This document shows positions 1 through 8,266 of a stretch of 64,000 nucleotides of DNA, in pieces (the stretch's first letter is position 1; each line of letters begins with the position of its first letter). Origin of the DNA: Hydrogenophaga taeniospiralis CCUG 15921. GTDB taxonomy: Bacteria; Pseudomonadota; Gammaproteobacteria; Burkholderiales; Burkholderiaceae_C. The notes below the pieces were generated by a model. It saw only the letters and a list, made by a program, of their open reading frames with translations, did not search any database and was not told the DNA's origin. The stretch is taken from the NCBI RefSeq assembly GCF_001592305.1, contig NZ_BCWR01000001.1, positions 496,001 through 560,000 on the forward strand, in the 5' to 3' direction. The position numbers and the translations under genes were made by a program.

Positions 1-144
1 CGCATGGCGCTGCGCGGCGACGGCGTGCACCACGTCAGCCTGGACAAGGTCATCAAGACCATGCGCGAGACCGGCGCCGACATGAAGACCAAATACAAGG
101 AGACTTCGCGCGGCGGGTTGGCCGTGAACATCGTGGAGTGCTGA
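1..144 (+). CDS. sdaA: L-serine dehydratase, C-terminal fragment (5' end outside window)
   Basis: Only the last 47 codons are in the window; the reading frame enters at base 1 and stops with TGA at 142-144. The visible tail, ending in [13 protein letters not shown], matches the C-terminus of single-chain iron-sulfur L-serine ammonia-lyases, which deaminate serine to pyruvate in the cytoplasm. The near-terminal cysteine is the usual last residue of this family. The cluster-binding cysteines of the alpha domain lie outside the window, so activity cannot be judged. No terminator is visible in the 161 bases before the lipase gene. Confidence 0.85.
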   Translation, partial: RMALRGDGVHHVSLDKVIKTMRETGADMKTKYKETSRGGLAVNIVEC

Positions 145-252
145 TTGGCTACCCCTGTGCCGCCTGTGGCGTGACCCGCTTGTTGCGTCCCACCGCACCC
201 GTCGGTACAAACCCTCTCCCCAAGCGAACGGTCGTTCTATTACAAAGTGGGG

Positions 253-270
253 CCGATTGGTACCAATCGG
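253..270. promoter_or_regulatory. 18-bp perfect palindrome upstream of the lipase gene
   Basis: CCGATTGGTACCAATCGG reads the same on both strands. Its right half begins a second copy of the motif: GGTACCAA occurs at 259-266 and again at 269-276, one helical turn apart, and a weaker CGGTACAAA lies at 203-211. The palindrome ends 20 bases before the GAGGAG ribosome-binding site (290-295) and 35 bases before the lipase ATG, where core promoter elements would lie. A dimeric-repressor or activator site is the simplest reading. No regulator gene for it is visible nearby. Confidence 0.45.
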
Positions 271-305
271 TACCAACTCAACAGACCAACGAGGAGACGG
301 ACGAC

Positions 306-1226
306 ATGAAGAAACTTCTGCCCATTGCCGTGCTGGCCGTGGCGGCGTGCGTGGCCATGCCCGCCAGCGCCCAAAGCGGTTACACCCAGACCCGGCATCC
401 CATCGTGCTGGTGCACGGCCTGTTCGGCTTCGACGCCATCGGCCCGGTGGACTACTGGTGGGGCGTGCCGTCCGCACTGCGCAGCAGCGGGGCCAAGGTG
501 TACGTCACCCAGCAATCGGCGGCCAATGCCAGCGAGGTGCGTGGTGAACAGTTGCTGGCCGAGCTGCGCCGGCTGCAGGCCGCTTACGGGTACCAGAAGT
601 TCAACCTGATCGGGCACAGCCACGGCGGTCACACCATCCGCTATGTGGCGGCCGTGGCGCCCGAGCTGGTCGCTTCGGCCACCAGTGTGGGCTCGCCCCA
701 CGCCGGCAGCCCCGTGGCCGACGACATCGAGGCCGCGGTGGACGGCACCGGCAGCACGGCGGTGGCCGCGAAACTGATGGATGCCTTCGCCGGCCTCGTG
801 AGCGCCCTGTCGGGCGAAGCCAAACCCCAGAACTCCGAAGCGGCCATGCGTTCGCTCACCACCCAGGGCAGCGCCGCGTTCACCCAGCGCTTCCCCGCTG
901 GGAAACCGAGCGAGCCCTGCGGGGAAGGCATGGCCGTGGTCAACAACGTGCGCTATTACTCCATCGGCGGCACCGGCGTGGTCACCAACCTGCTCGACCC
1001 CACCGATGGCCTGATGGCCGTGGGCTCGCTGAGCTTCAAGGGTGGCGCCAACGATGGGCTCGTGGGTCGCTGCTCTTCACACTGGGGCGTGGTGCTGCGC
1101 GACAACTACCCGTGGAACCACCTTGACGAGGTCAATCAGGCCTTTGGCCTGCGCGGGCTGTTCACCCCCGACCCGGTGGCCTTCTACCGCACCCACGCCA
1201 ACCGCCTCAAGCTGGCCGGGCTCTGA
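306..1226 (+). CDS. lipA: Secreted triacylglycerol lipase, family I.1
   Basis: Predicted 306-aa precursor with a Sec signal peptide (residues 1-23, cleavage after ASAQ or one residue earlier). It closely resembles Pseudomonas LipA-type lipases, which hydrolyse long-chain triacylglycerols outside the cell. An oxyanion-hole HG lies at 37-38, the nucleophile Ser105 is in GHSHGG, and catalytic Asp250 (NDGLVG) and His272 (NHLDEVN) follow. Two cysteines, in PCGEG and GRCSSH, match the conserved disulfide, and the HLDEVN aspartate matches the calcium site. The ATG at 306 is chosen because it follows GAGGAG and opens the signal peptide; upstream in-frame codons would destroy it. The foldase gene starts 2 bases after the stop. 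Such lipases are normally exported by a type II system. Confidence 0.93.
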   Translation: MKKLLPIAVLAVAACVAMPASAQSGYTQTRHPIVLVHGLFGFDAIGPVDYWWGVPSALRSSGAKVYVTQQSAANASEVRGEQLLAELRRLQAAYGYQKFNLIGHSHGGHTIRYVAAVAPELVASATSVGSPHAGSPVADDIEAAVDGTGSTAVAAKLMDAFAGLVSALSGEAKPQNSEAAMRSLTTQGSAAFTQRFPAGKPSEPCGEGMAVVNNVRYYSIGGTGVVTNLLDPTDGLMAVGSLSFKGGANDGLVGRCSSHWGVVLRDNYPWNHLDEVNQAFGLRGLFTPDPVAFYRTHANRLKLAGL

Positions 1227-1228
1227 CG

Positions 1229-2179
1229 ATGGGGCGCCCACAGCGTCTCTGGGCCGTGGGGGCCGTGCTGTGTGCCGCAGGGGTGGCGGGGCTGGTGGCC
1301 CTGCTGGCCCCGTCACCGGCGGTCCCGCCCCCGGCACAGCCATCCGCTGCACAGAGCAGCGCGGGCCCGGGCTGGAGCCTGCTGGCGCTGGGTGGCGCAG
1401 ACAGGCCATCGGCCAATGCCGCCCCGCAAGCGCCCCGCCCACCCGTAGCGCCTGAAGATCTGTGGCACACCCTGTTGACCGATGGGTCCCTGCGGGGCGC
1501 CGAACTCGATGGCGCCTGGGGCGCCTGGGACGGGCGGCGGCTGACCCCCAGCGCCGACTTGCGCCGCCGCTTCGACCAGCTGCTCACCACCCTGGGCGAA
1601 ACACGGCCCGACGAACTGCGCCTGCTGGTGGCCTGGCTGGCCGAACGCGACCTGGGGCCCCCGGGCGCGCAGGCGGTGCTGGAGGTGTGGGACCGCTACC
1701 TGAAACTGCAGCAACACGCCTTCCGCGAGACCATGGACCTGGGTCGGCCCGAGCGCTGGGCGTCCGTGCTGCAGGAGCGCCAGCTGGTCAGGCGGGAGCT
1801 GCTGGGCATGGCCTGGGCCGATGCGTTCTATCGGGAAGAAGAAACGGCCTTGCGCCAGCGCCTGGACCGGCCCCCCCAAACCCAGAGCGCGGCCGAGCCT
1901 GTGTGGACCGCTGCGGCGCCCGCGGGCCTGGCGCCGCAAGCCTGGCACCACGAGCGGGTGGTGGCGCTGGGCCAGGAGGCGGCGGATCGGTTGCAGGCCG
2001 AGGAACGCGCCCAGGCCGAGTGGGAACAACGACTGACCACGGCCCGCTCGACCATCGAGCACCTGTCCCGTGCGCCCGAACTCTCACCGGGCCAGCGGCA
2101 GGCAGCGGTGCAGAACTGGCTGAATCAGCATTTCCAGGGTTCTGAACGGCTGCGTGCAAGCGCGCTGCTGGGCCTTTAA
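1229..2179 (+). CDS. lifO: Lipase-specific foldase (lipase chaperone)
   Basis: Predicted 316-aa membrane-anchored steric chaperone that folds the preceding lipase in the periplasm. A single N-terminal transmembrane helix (about residues 7-28) is followed by a Pro/Ala-rich linker to about residue 72. The helical chaperone domain opens with DLWHTLLTDGSLRG. The Lif family motif R-x-x-F-D is visible at 112-116, though the usual Tyr after FD is Gln here. The C-terminal half is Gln/Arg/Glu-rich and helical, as expected for the extended arms that clasp the lipase. The 2-base spacing from lipA indicates translational coupling. Family assignment rests on the motif, architecture and neighbour. Confidence 0.9.
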   Translation: MGRPQRLWAVGAVLCAAGVAGLVALLAPSPAVPPPAQPSAAQSSAGPGWSLLALGGADRPSANAAPQAPRPPVAPEDLWHTLLTDGSLRGAELDGAWGAWDGRRLTPSADLRRRFDQLLTTLGETRPDELRLLVAWLAERDLGPPGAQAVLEVWDRYLKLQQHAFRETMDLGRPERWASVLQERQLVRRELLGMAWADAFYREEETALRQRLDRPPQTQSAAEPVWTAAAPAGLAPQAWHHERVVALGQEAADRLQAEERAQAEWEQRLTTARSTIEHLSRAPELSPGQRQAAVQNWLNQHFQGSERLRASALLGL

Positions 2180-2250
2180 ACTGCCGGCTGGCGTTGCACC
2201 GGCAGCGCCCCGACCGCCCTGCCCAGCGGCCCACCACCGCCGCCCGCCCC

Positions 2251-4182
2251 ATGACATCCGATTTCCGCGTCTTGAGCCTCATCCCCCCGATGACGCAGCT
2301 CAACACGCCCTACCCGTCCACCGCCTACCTCACCGGCTTCCTGCGCTCGCGCGGCATCCATGCGGCGCAGGAAGACCTGGCTCTGGCGCTGGTGCTCAAG
2401 CTCTTCACCCCGGCCGGGCTGGAGGCCGTGCGCGGGCGGGCGCTGGCCTTGCCCGAAGCTCAGCGCTCGGGCAGCGTGCACGCCTTCCTGGACCAGTTCG
2501 ACGCTTACCGCAGCACCATCGGCCCCACCATCGCCTTCCTGCAGGGCCGCGATTCCACGCTGGCGCACCGCATCGCCGCGCGCGGCCTGCTGCCCGAGGG
2601 CCCGCGTTTTGCCGCGCTCGATGTGTACGACGACGTGGACCTGGGCGACGGCGGCGGCGACCCGCTGGCCTGGGCTTTCGGCGCGCTGGGCGTGCAGGAC
2701 AAGGCCCGCCACCTCGCCACGCTGTACCTCAACGATCTGGCCGACGTGCTGCGCGACGCGGTCGATGAGCGCTTCGAGTTCGTGCGCTACGCCGAGTCGC
2801 TGGCCAGCAGCCAGCCCACCTTCGACCCGCTCGCGGCCGCGCTCGCCGCGCCGCCCACCTTGGTGGACGAGCTGCTGCACGACCTCACGCTCGCCGCCAT
2901 CCACCGCCACAACCCGACGCTGGTGCTGCTCTCGGTGCCCTTTCCCGGCTCGGTCTACGCGGCCCTGCGCATCGCGCAGACCATCAAGAGCCACAACCCA
3001 CACATCCGCATCGCCCTGGGCGGCGGCTTCGTGAACACCGAGCTGCGCGAACTGTCCGACCCGCGGATCTTCGACTTCGTGGATTTCGTGACGCTGGACG
3101 CGGGCGAGCGGCCGGTGCTGTCCATCATCGAGCACCTGCAGGGCCAACGCGGGCGCCAGCGGCTGCAGCGCACGTTCGTGCGGGACGACAGCGAAGGGAC
3201 CGTGCGCTACATCCACCTCGCCGAGCCCGACATCCCGTTCGAAGACGTGGGCACACCCACCTGGGACGGCCTGCCGCTGGACCGCTACCTGAGCCTGCTC
3301 GACATGCTCAACCCCATGCACCGGCTGTGGAGCGACGGCCGCTGGAACAAGCTCACTGTGGCGCACGGCTGCTACTGGAAAAAATGCAGCTTCTGCGACG
3401 TGAGCCTGGACTACATCGGCCGCTACGAAACCGCCACGGCGCAAAAGCTGGCCGACCGCATCCAGCAGATCGTGGAAGAGACCGGCCAGACCGGCTTCCA
3501 TTTCGTGGACGAAGCCGCTCCGCCCAAGGCACTGAAGGCGCTGGCCGAGGAGCTGATCCGGCGCGAACTCAACATCTCGTGGTGGGGCAACATCCGCTTC
3601 GAAAAGACCTTCACGCCCGAGCTCGCCGAGCTGCTCGCGCAAAGCGGCTGCATCGCCATGAGCGGCGGCCTGGAAGTGGCGAGCGACCGCCTGCTCACGC
3701 TGATGAAGAAAGGCGTGAGCGTCGAGCAGGTGGCGCGCGTCACCAAGGGCTTTTCCAACGCCGGCATCCTGGTGCACGCCTACCTGATGTACGGATTCCC
3801 CACCCAGACGCTGCAGGACACGGTGGACGCACTTGAATACGTGCGCCAGCTGTTCGAGGCCGGCTGCATTCAGAGCGGCTTTTTCCACCGTTTCAGCTGC
3901 ACCGTGCACTCGCCCGTGGGCCAGGACCCGGCGGCCTACGGCATCGAGCTGATCCCGCTGCCGCCGGTGAGCTTCGCCAAGAACGACATCGGCTTCATCG
4001 ACCCCACCGGCACCGACCACGATGCGCTTGGCATCGGCCTGCGCAAGGCGATCTACAACTACATGCACGGCCTGTGCGTGGAAGACGATGTGCGGCGCTG
4101 GTTCGAACACCTGCCGCAGCAAGTGCCACGCGCCACCGTCAAGCGCGGGAAGATCGCCAAGGCGCTGGCTGCCCACCACTGA
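2251..4182 (+). CDS. B12-binding-domain radical SAM protein
   Basis: Predicted 643-aa protein starting at ATG 2251; an in-frame ATG at 2194 would add a low-complexity leader. The N-terminal third resembles cobalamin-binding radical SAM proteins: a Rossmann-like domain with LLSVPFPGSVYAALRIA and the stretch IALGGGFVNTELRELSDPR. The radical SAM barrel starts at HGCYWKKCSFCD, with cysteines at 374, 379 and 382. This is CX4CX2C, not the canonical CX3CX2C. Later barrel motifs include MSGGLEVASDRLL and the AYLMYGFPTQTLQDT strand. The substrate is unknown; no partner biosynthetic genes are adjacent apart from a GST-like gene 17 bases downstream. The class is well supported but the reaction cannot be assigned. 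Confidence 0.85.
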   Translation: MTSDFRVLSLIPPMTQLNTPYPSTAYLTGFLRSRGIHAAQEDLALALVLKLFTPAGLEAVRGRALALPEAQRSGSVHAFLDQFDAYRSTIGPTIAFLQGRDSTLAHRIAARGLLPEGPRFAALDVYDDVDLGDGGGDPLAWAFGALGVQDKARHLATLYLNDLADVLRDAVDERFEFVRYAESLASSQPTFDPLAAALAAPPTLVDELLHDLTLAAIHRHNPTLVLLSVPFPGSVYAALRIAQTIKSHNPHIRIALGGGFVNTELRELSDPRIFDFVDFVTLDAGERPVLSIIEHLQGQRGRQRLQRTFVRDDSEGTVRYIHLAEPDIPFEDVGTPTWDGLPLDRYLSLLDMLNPMHRLWSDGRWNKLTVAHGCYWKKCSFCDVSLDYIGRYETATAQKLADRIQQIVEETGQTGFHFVDEAAPPKALKALAEELIRRELNISWWGNIRFEKTFTPELAELLAQSGCIAMSGGLEVASDRLLTLMKKGVSVEQVARVTKGFSNAGILVHAYLMYGFPTQTLQDTVDALEYVRQLFEAGCIQSGFFHRFSCTVHSPVGQDPAAYGIELIPLPPVSFAKNDIGFIDPTGTDHDALGIGLRKAIYNYMHGLCVEDDVRRWFEHLPQQVPRATVKRGKIAKALAAHH

Positions 4183-4199
4183 AACCCGAAGGATCTGCC

Positions 4200-4829
4200 A
4201 TGCAACTCATCGGCATGCTCGACTCACCCTATGTGCGCCGCGTCGCCATCTCGCTGCAACTGCTCGACCTCCCGTTCGAACACCAGTCGCTCTCGGTGTT
4301 CCGCACCTTTGACGAGTTCAGCCGCATCAACCCGGTGGTCAAGGCGCCCACGCTGGTGTGCGACGACGGCACGGTGCTGATGGACTCAACGCTGATCCTG
4401 CAGTACGCCGAAGCGCTGGCCGGGCGCAGCCTGTTCCCCAAGGAACCCGCCGCGCTGGCGCAGGCCTTGCGCACCGTGGGCCTGGCGCTGGCTGCGTGCG
4501 AGAAGGCGGTGCAGATCGTGTACGAGCGCGGCCTGCGCCCCGCCGAGAAGCAGCACGAGCCCTGGGTCACGCGGGTCACCGGGCAACTGCTCGCCGCCTG
4601 CGACGGCCTGGAGACACGACTGAACGCCCAAGCGCTGAACGTCTCGCGCGCCACGCTGGGCCAGGCCGAGGTGAGCACCGCCGTGGCCTGGCAGTTCATT
4701 CAGCAAATGCTGCCCGCCGAGGTGCCTGCCGAGCGCTACCCGCTGCTGTGTGTGTTGTCGGGTGCCGCCGAAGCACTGCCCGAGTTCTGCGCCGCACCGC
4801 ACGGAGACAGCACGTACCGGGCGAGCTGA
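4200..4829 (+). CDS. Glutathione S-transferase family protein
   Basis: Predicted 209-aa cytosolic protein with the two-domain GST fold. The thioredoxin-like domain (1-80) begins MQLIGMLDSPYVRRVAISLQ, where Ser9 occupies the position that activates glutathione thiol in many bacterial GSTs. The cis-proline strand (KAPTLV) and the MDSTLI motif that binds the gamma-glutamyl group are present. The rest is the all-helical C-terminal domain, slightly short at the end. The start follows GAAGGA at 4188-4193. It lies 17 bases after the radical SAM gene and is probably co-transcribed. The electrophilic substrate is unknown. Confidence 0.8.
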   Translation: MQLIGMLDSPYVRRVAISLQLLDLPFEHQSLSVFRTFDEFSRINPVVKAPTLVCDDGTVLMDSTLILQYAEALAGRSLFPKEPAALAQALRTVGLALAACEKAVQIVYERGLRPAEKQHEPWVTRVTGQLLAACDGLETRLNAQALNVSRATLGQAEVSTAVAWQFIQQMLPAEVPAERYPLLCVLSGAAEALPEFCAAPHGDSTYRAS

Positions 4830-4965
4830 GTCACAAGCTTCAGCCCAGCAACTCCTGCCGTTCGCACGCCGGTACTTCGTTCATGGTGCCCACCCATGCC
4901 AAGACACTGCGGCGCCACAGTTGGGCCATCGGCGTCAAGCGGTCGCGCTCGGCGGCGACGCCCCC

Positions 4966-5703
4966 TCAGCGCATCATCTGCAGATACGCCGTGGTCACGG
5001 CCACCTGGGATTCGTCCAGCGAGGTTGCCACGGTGGTGCCGAACGCCATGCGGTCGTCGATGGGCCAGGTCTGCCCGACGGTGGTCGCGATCGCGTTGGC
5101 GAACGACACATCGCGGAAGCGGCCGAAGCGGGCGTCGTTGCGGCCATCGATCTGCTGATCGAGCATGGACGCCAGCGACGGGGTGACGCTGCTGAGCACC
5201 ATCACGTTGCGTGGGCGGGTGGCGTAGGTGTTGACCGCGGCGCCGGGTTCGGCCCAGTCCACGCTCCGGAAGCAGACCCGCACTTCCTGCGGGTTGCCGT
5301 TGCTGTCCAGGTAGACGTAGCGGTCCGCGCTGCCGGCCGTGCGCCCTTCGGGCAGGCGAACGCCGGCGGCCAGGAACGCGTTGAGCATGTCGTTGCCGCA
5401 CAGCTCTGTGCCCGCCGGGGCGGTGCCGCCGTTGATCTGCCCGGTCGGGTTGGTGGCGCTGTCACCGGGCGGTCGCCCCACGCCGTTCACATAGGCCTCG
5501 TAGGCCAGTTGCCAGCCCTGCACGAAGTCGGTGGACAGGCGCTGGTTGGCTGCGCTGCGCTGCAGGTCGCGGCCCACGGCCACGGCGCCCAGCAGCAGAC
5601 CGATCACCAGCAGGGTGATGCTCAGTTCCACCAGGGTGAAGCCGCGCTGGCGATGGCCGGGCGCGGTGGACTGGGCGGGTGTGGTGCGGATCGGTCGATT
5701 CAT
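4966..5703 (-). CDS. Type IV pilin-like protein, last gene of the pilus operon
   Basis: Predicted 245-aa prepilin. A 21-residue basic leader ends in Gly21, followed by FTLVELSITLLVIGLLLG, a class III (prepilin peptidase) signal with Glu at mature position 5. The body contains DRYVYLDSNGNPQEVRVCF and a paired upstream cysteine (LCGND). This pattern is shared with the two pilins at 21571-22467 and 22506-23321 at the other end of the operon, so this gene is a third paralogue. ATG 5703 is used because it places the leader normally; the frame stays open upstream without homology. It lies 35 bases after the preceding pseudopilin gene. It may be an alternative pilin or a minor subunit. Confidence 0.82.
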   Translation of the reverse strand: MNRPIRTTPAQSTAPGHRQRGFTLVELSITLLVIGLLLGAVAVGRDLQRSAANQRLSTDFVQGWQLAYEAYVNGVGRPPGDSATNPTGQINGGTAPAGTELCGNDMLNAFLAAGVRLPEGRTAGSADRYVYLDSNGNPQEVRVCFRSVDWAEPGAAVNTYATRPRNVMVLSSVTPSLASMLDQQIDGRNDARFGRFRDVSFANAIATTVGQTWPIDDRMAFGTTVATSLDESQVAVTTAYLQMMR

Positions 5704-5738
5704 GGTGCATACCCCAAAACAAAGTAGGACTCGGACGC

Positions 5739-7052
5739 TCAGAAGCCGATGGCGTCCGCGAGCAGCGCGTTGCGGTTGATGGAGATGGACAGGTCGGTGA
5801 TGGCGGTGGTACGGGCCGCGAATTCGCTGTGCGTGTCCTGCGCGTCCACCAGCGAGTCCACGGCCAGCCCCATGGAGACGCCCGCGGCAATGCCGCCCGC
5901 CACCGCGGCGGCGATCCCGACCGCGGCCAGGCCGATCTGGAACGAACGCGCGCCCGCGCTCATGGTGGTGTCGGCGGTGGCCGAGAGCATCGCCTGGGCG
6001 GCGTCGGCCCCGCCGGCGATGGCGCTGGTCACCCCCGCCGTGGCGGCCGCGACGTCCGCCTCCGCCAGCTTGACCATCACGTACAGCTGGTCCCGGTAGT
6101 CGTACAAAGCCCGCTCCAGCACGAAGGCGCCGGTGGCGGCGTTGAAGTGGGCGTGCTCGGCCACCGACAGGCCGGTCTCGCAGCCCAGCAGGGCAAACAG
6201 CTCGGCGTGGCTGGCGGCGAGCACGGTGTCGTCGTAGGCGTGGGTCGCGCGGGTGTTGGACGACTCGAAGGTGGGCGACGCGTCGCTGGCCGTGGCGTTG
6301 GCGCCATCGAAGGCCTGGCCGTTGCCATCGGCGTCGAGCAGGCCCGGCGCGGCGATGGCGAAGGCGGCCGGGCGGCGAACGCCAGCGGACATCACACCGA
6401 GCGACCCGGCGGGCGCGGTGGCCGCGTCCGAGGCGGTGTTCAGCGCCAGGCACACGTCCACCTGGTTGACCGAGGCCGCGCCGCCCAGGCTGCAGGGCGG
6501 CGCGTTGGCCGCATTGCACGCGCTGTTGAGCGGCGCCGCCACGTCGCCGGACTGGGTGGCGCCCAGCAGCCCCGCCGAGGCCACAGGCAGGGGCGGCGCG
6601 TTGCCGTTGGGGGCGTTGCCGTTCTGCGGGCGCGGGTTGGGCGTGCGCACACGCAGGGGGTTCATGCGGTCCTGCGCCACGGCCAGGTCGCGGTCCAGGG
6701 GGGCCGTGGCCGAGGCCTCACGGAACACGCCGTAGCGCAGCCGGCCAGCCTCGGGCCGTGGCAAGGCCAGCGTCTGCCAGGGCACGTAGCCGACCTGGCG
6801 CAGACCGCCACCCGCGAGCGAACACGACTCCACGCCGTTGGCGTCGGCCGCCGGGCACGGCAGGCGGTGCCGCGCGTACAGAAAACCCAGCACCGACTGG
6901 TGGGCCTGTTGCTGCGCGTCCAGCTGCACGGCCGACACGCGCTGGCCCGCGGACTGCTGCCAGAACGCCACCGCCCCCCACACGATCAGGCCCAGCGCCA
7001 GCAGCGCCACCGAGATCTCCACCAGCGTGAACCCCTTCATGCGCTGTCTCAT
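5739..7052 (-). CDS. Large pseudopilin with LPC head and C-terminal hydrophobic module
   Basis: Predicted 437-aa protein with a short leader (MRQRMKG) cut before FTLVEISVALLALGLIVWG. The head contains RHRLPCPAADANGVESC, then VGYVPWQTLALP and LRYGV. A DADGNGQAFDGAN loop resembles a calcium-binding loop and is followed by YDD and a third cysteine in LLGCETGLS. From about residue 332 the protein turns Ala/Gly-rich, with a 28-residue hydrophobic segment at about 371-398, then a polar tail ending in ADAIGF. Ordinary pseudopilins end with the head domain. The ATG overlaps the TGA of the upstream gene (ATGA at 7049-7052). It is probably a minor or tip subunit; the extra module is not one I recognise. 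Confidence 0.8.
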   Translation of the reverse strand: MRQRMKGFTLVEISVALLALGLIVWGAVAFWQQSAGQRVSAVQLDAQQQAHQSVLGFLYARHRLPCPAADANGVESCSLAGGGLRQVGYVPWQTLALPRPEAGRLRYGVFREASATAPLDRDLAVAQDRMNPLRVRTPNPRPQNGNAPNGNAPPLPVASAGLLGATQSGDVAAPLNSACNAANAPPCSLGGAASVNQVDVCLALNTASDAATAPAGSLGVMSAGVRRPAAFAIAAPGLLDADGNGQAFDGANATASDASPTFESSNTRATHAYDDTVLAASHAELFALLGCETGLSVAEHAHFNAATGAFVLERALYDYRDQLYVMVKLAEADVAAATAGVTSAIAGGADAAQAMLSATADTTMSAGARSFQIGLAAVGIAAAVAGGIAAGVSMGLAVDSLVDAQDTHSEFAARTTAITDLSISINRNALLADAIGF

Positions 7053-8266
7053 GGGTTCAGTCCTTTCGTGTCGAGGGCGATGGATTGGCTCAGCGCGTCG
7101 GCCAGCGAGCCATAGACACCGGCCGCGTAGGTGCTGGTGGCCACGAGCTTGGCCCGGGAGTCCACCAGGGCCTGCTGGGCATCCACCAGGTCCTGCGCCG
7201 CCAGCACGGTTTCCGTGACGGCCACGGCCATGTTGACGGCCGCGATGGCCACGGCGTAGACGGTCAGACCCTCGGTGTTGGCGGCCGAGGCCAGCCCCAC
7301 CAGGGTGCTGGTGGTCGAAATGGCCAGGCCCATGGCCGCCATGGCCACGCCGGTCTCGGCACCGCTCACGCCGTCTTCGGCCGTGGTCACGTCGAATTCG
7401 CGCAGCGACCAGTACTCCTGCATCACGCGGGTGGTGTCGTACTGGGCGAAGGCGGCCTGGGCCGAGGCCTGGGCGGCGCTCAGCCGCGCCACGCAGCCCA
7501 TGCGCGCGGACAGGTCCGCCGGCCCCACGGCCAGGCCGATGTCGTCGAAGCTCTCGTCCTGCACGCGACCCGGCAGGTCGAAGCGCCAGGAGCCGCCCGC
7601 GCCGACCCGGTTGTTGCCGTCGAACTGGCCGTTCAGCCCCGGGTGCACCAGCGTGTAGGCCACGGGCAGGCTGGCCGTGATGTTGCCGGCGCTCAACACG
7701 CCGGCCGCCGTGGGGTTGGCCGCGAAACCGCGCAACACGCGGCACCAGTCCAGCCCGTTGACCACCGTACGCCGGGCCACCGCCGCGGTGATCAGGCTGG
7801 TCACCTGCGTGGCGGCGGTGGCGGCGGCCGGGGCATCGGCCGTGGCCACCGGCAGCACCGGCACGCCGCTGAAGTCGATGTTCAGGTCGGGCGCGATCCA
7901 AGCCGCCCCGGTGGCCGCCAGATCGGCGCCGCCACCCCGGTTCACACCGTAGTGCAGCACGCTCAGATCGCTGCTCAGGCCCAGCGTTTTCCAGGGCAGG
8001 AAAACGGCGTCGGCCGTGCCACAGGCTTCCACGCCACCGGTGTTGGCGGCGGCGCACGGGAGCCGGTGGCGCGTGAGCACGAAGCCTTCGACCGCCGACT
8101 GCGCTTCGCCCAACTGGCGCCGCATGTCCTGCGCCGAGACGGGCTGTTGCGTGGCGGCGATCCAGCGCCAGAGCATCAGCCCGATCACGCCGGCGATCAC
8201 CAGCGACACGCCCAGTTCGATCAGCGAGAAACCGCGCTGACGGCGACGGATGAAGACGGGTCTCAT
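7049..8266 (-). CDS. Large pseudopilin with LPC head and two hydrophobic C-terminal segments
   Basis: Predicted 405-aa prepilin with leader MRPVFIRRRQRG cut before FSLIELGVSLVIAGVIGL. The head is paralogous to its neighbours: RHRLPCAAANTGGVEACG, then VFLPWKTLGL and LHYGV, LVHPGLNGQFDGNN, and a third cysteine in ARMGCVARLS. Unlike the 744-aa relative, the loop before FDG lacks the aspartate run, so a metal site is doubtful here. From about residue 295 there are two aliphatic segments (about 305-330 and 334-357) followed by an amphipathic helix. Both ends overlap neighbours by ATGA, so it is translated in a coupled series with the other large pseudopilins. Confidence 0.8.
   Translation of the reverse strand: MRPVFIRRRQRGFSLIELGVSLVIAGVIGLMLWRWIAATQQPVSAQDMRRQLGEAQSAVEGFVLTRHRLPCAAANTGGVEACGTADAVFLPWKTLGLSSDLSVLHYGVNRGGGADLAATGAAWIAPDLNIDFSGVPVLPVATADAPAAATAATQVTSLITAAVARRTVVNGLDWCRVLRGFAANPTAAGVLSAGNITASLPVAYTLVHPGLNGQFDGNNRVGAGGSWRFDLPGRVQDESFDDIGLAVGPADLSARMGCVARLSAAQASAQAAFAQYDTTRVMQEYWSLREFDVTTAEDGVSGAETGVAMAAMGLAISTTSTLVGLASAANTEGLTVYAVAIAAVNMAVAVTETVLAAQDLVDAQQALVDSRAKLVATSTYAAGVYGSLADALSQSIALDTKGLNP

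Noticed and set aside
2181-2205. Hairpin CTGCCGG/CCGGCAG after the foldase gene as a terminator
   Set aside because: The stem is only 7 bp with an 11-base loop and no T-run on the + strand. It may be incidental in GC-rich DNA.
2176-4179. Open frame on the - strand opposite the radical SAM gene
   Set aside because: The + strand encodes the clear radical SAM motif and conserved core. The antisense translation is low-complexity.
4966-5703. Fusion of the last pilin to an upstream 272-codon extension
   Set aside because: The upstream part is the wrong-frame shadow of the large pseudopilin gene. The prepilin leader at 5703 is a normal start.
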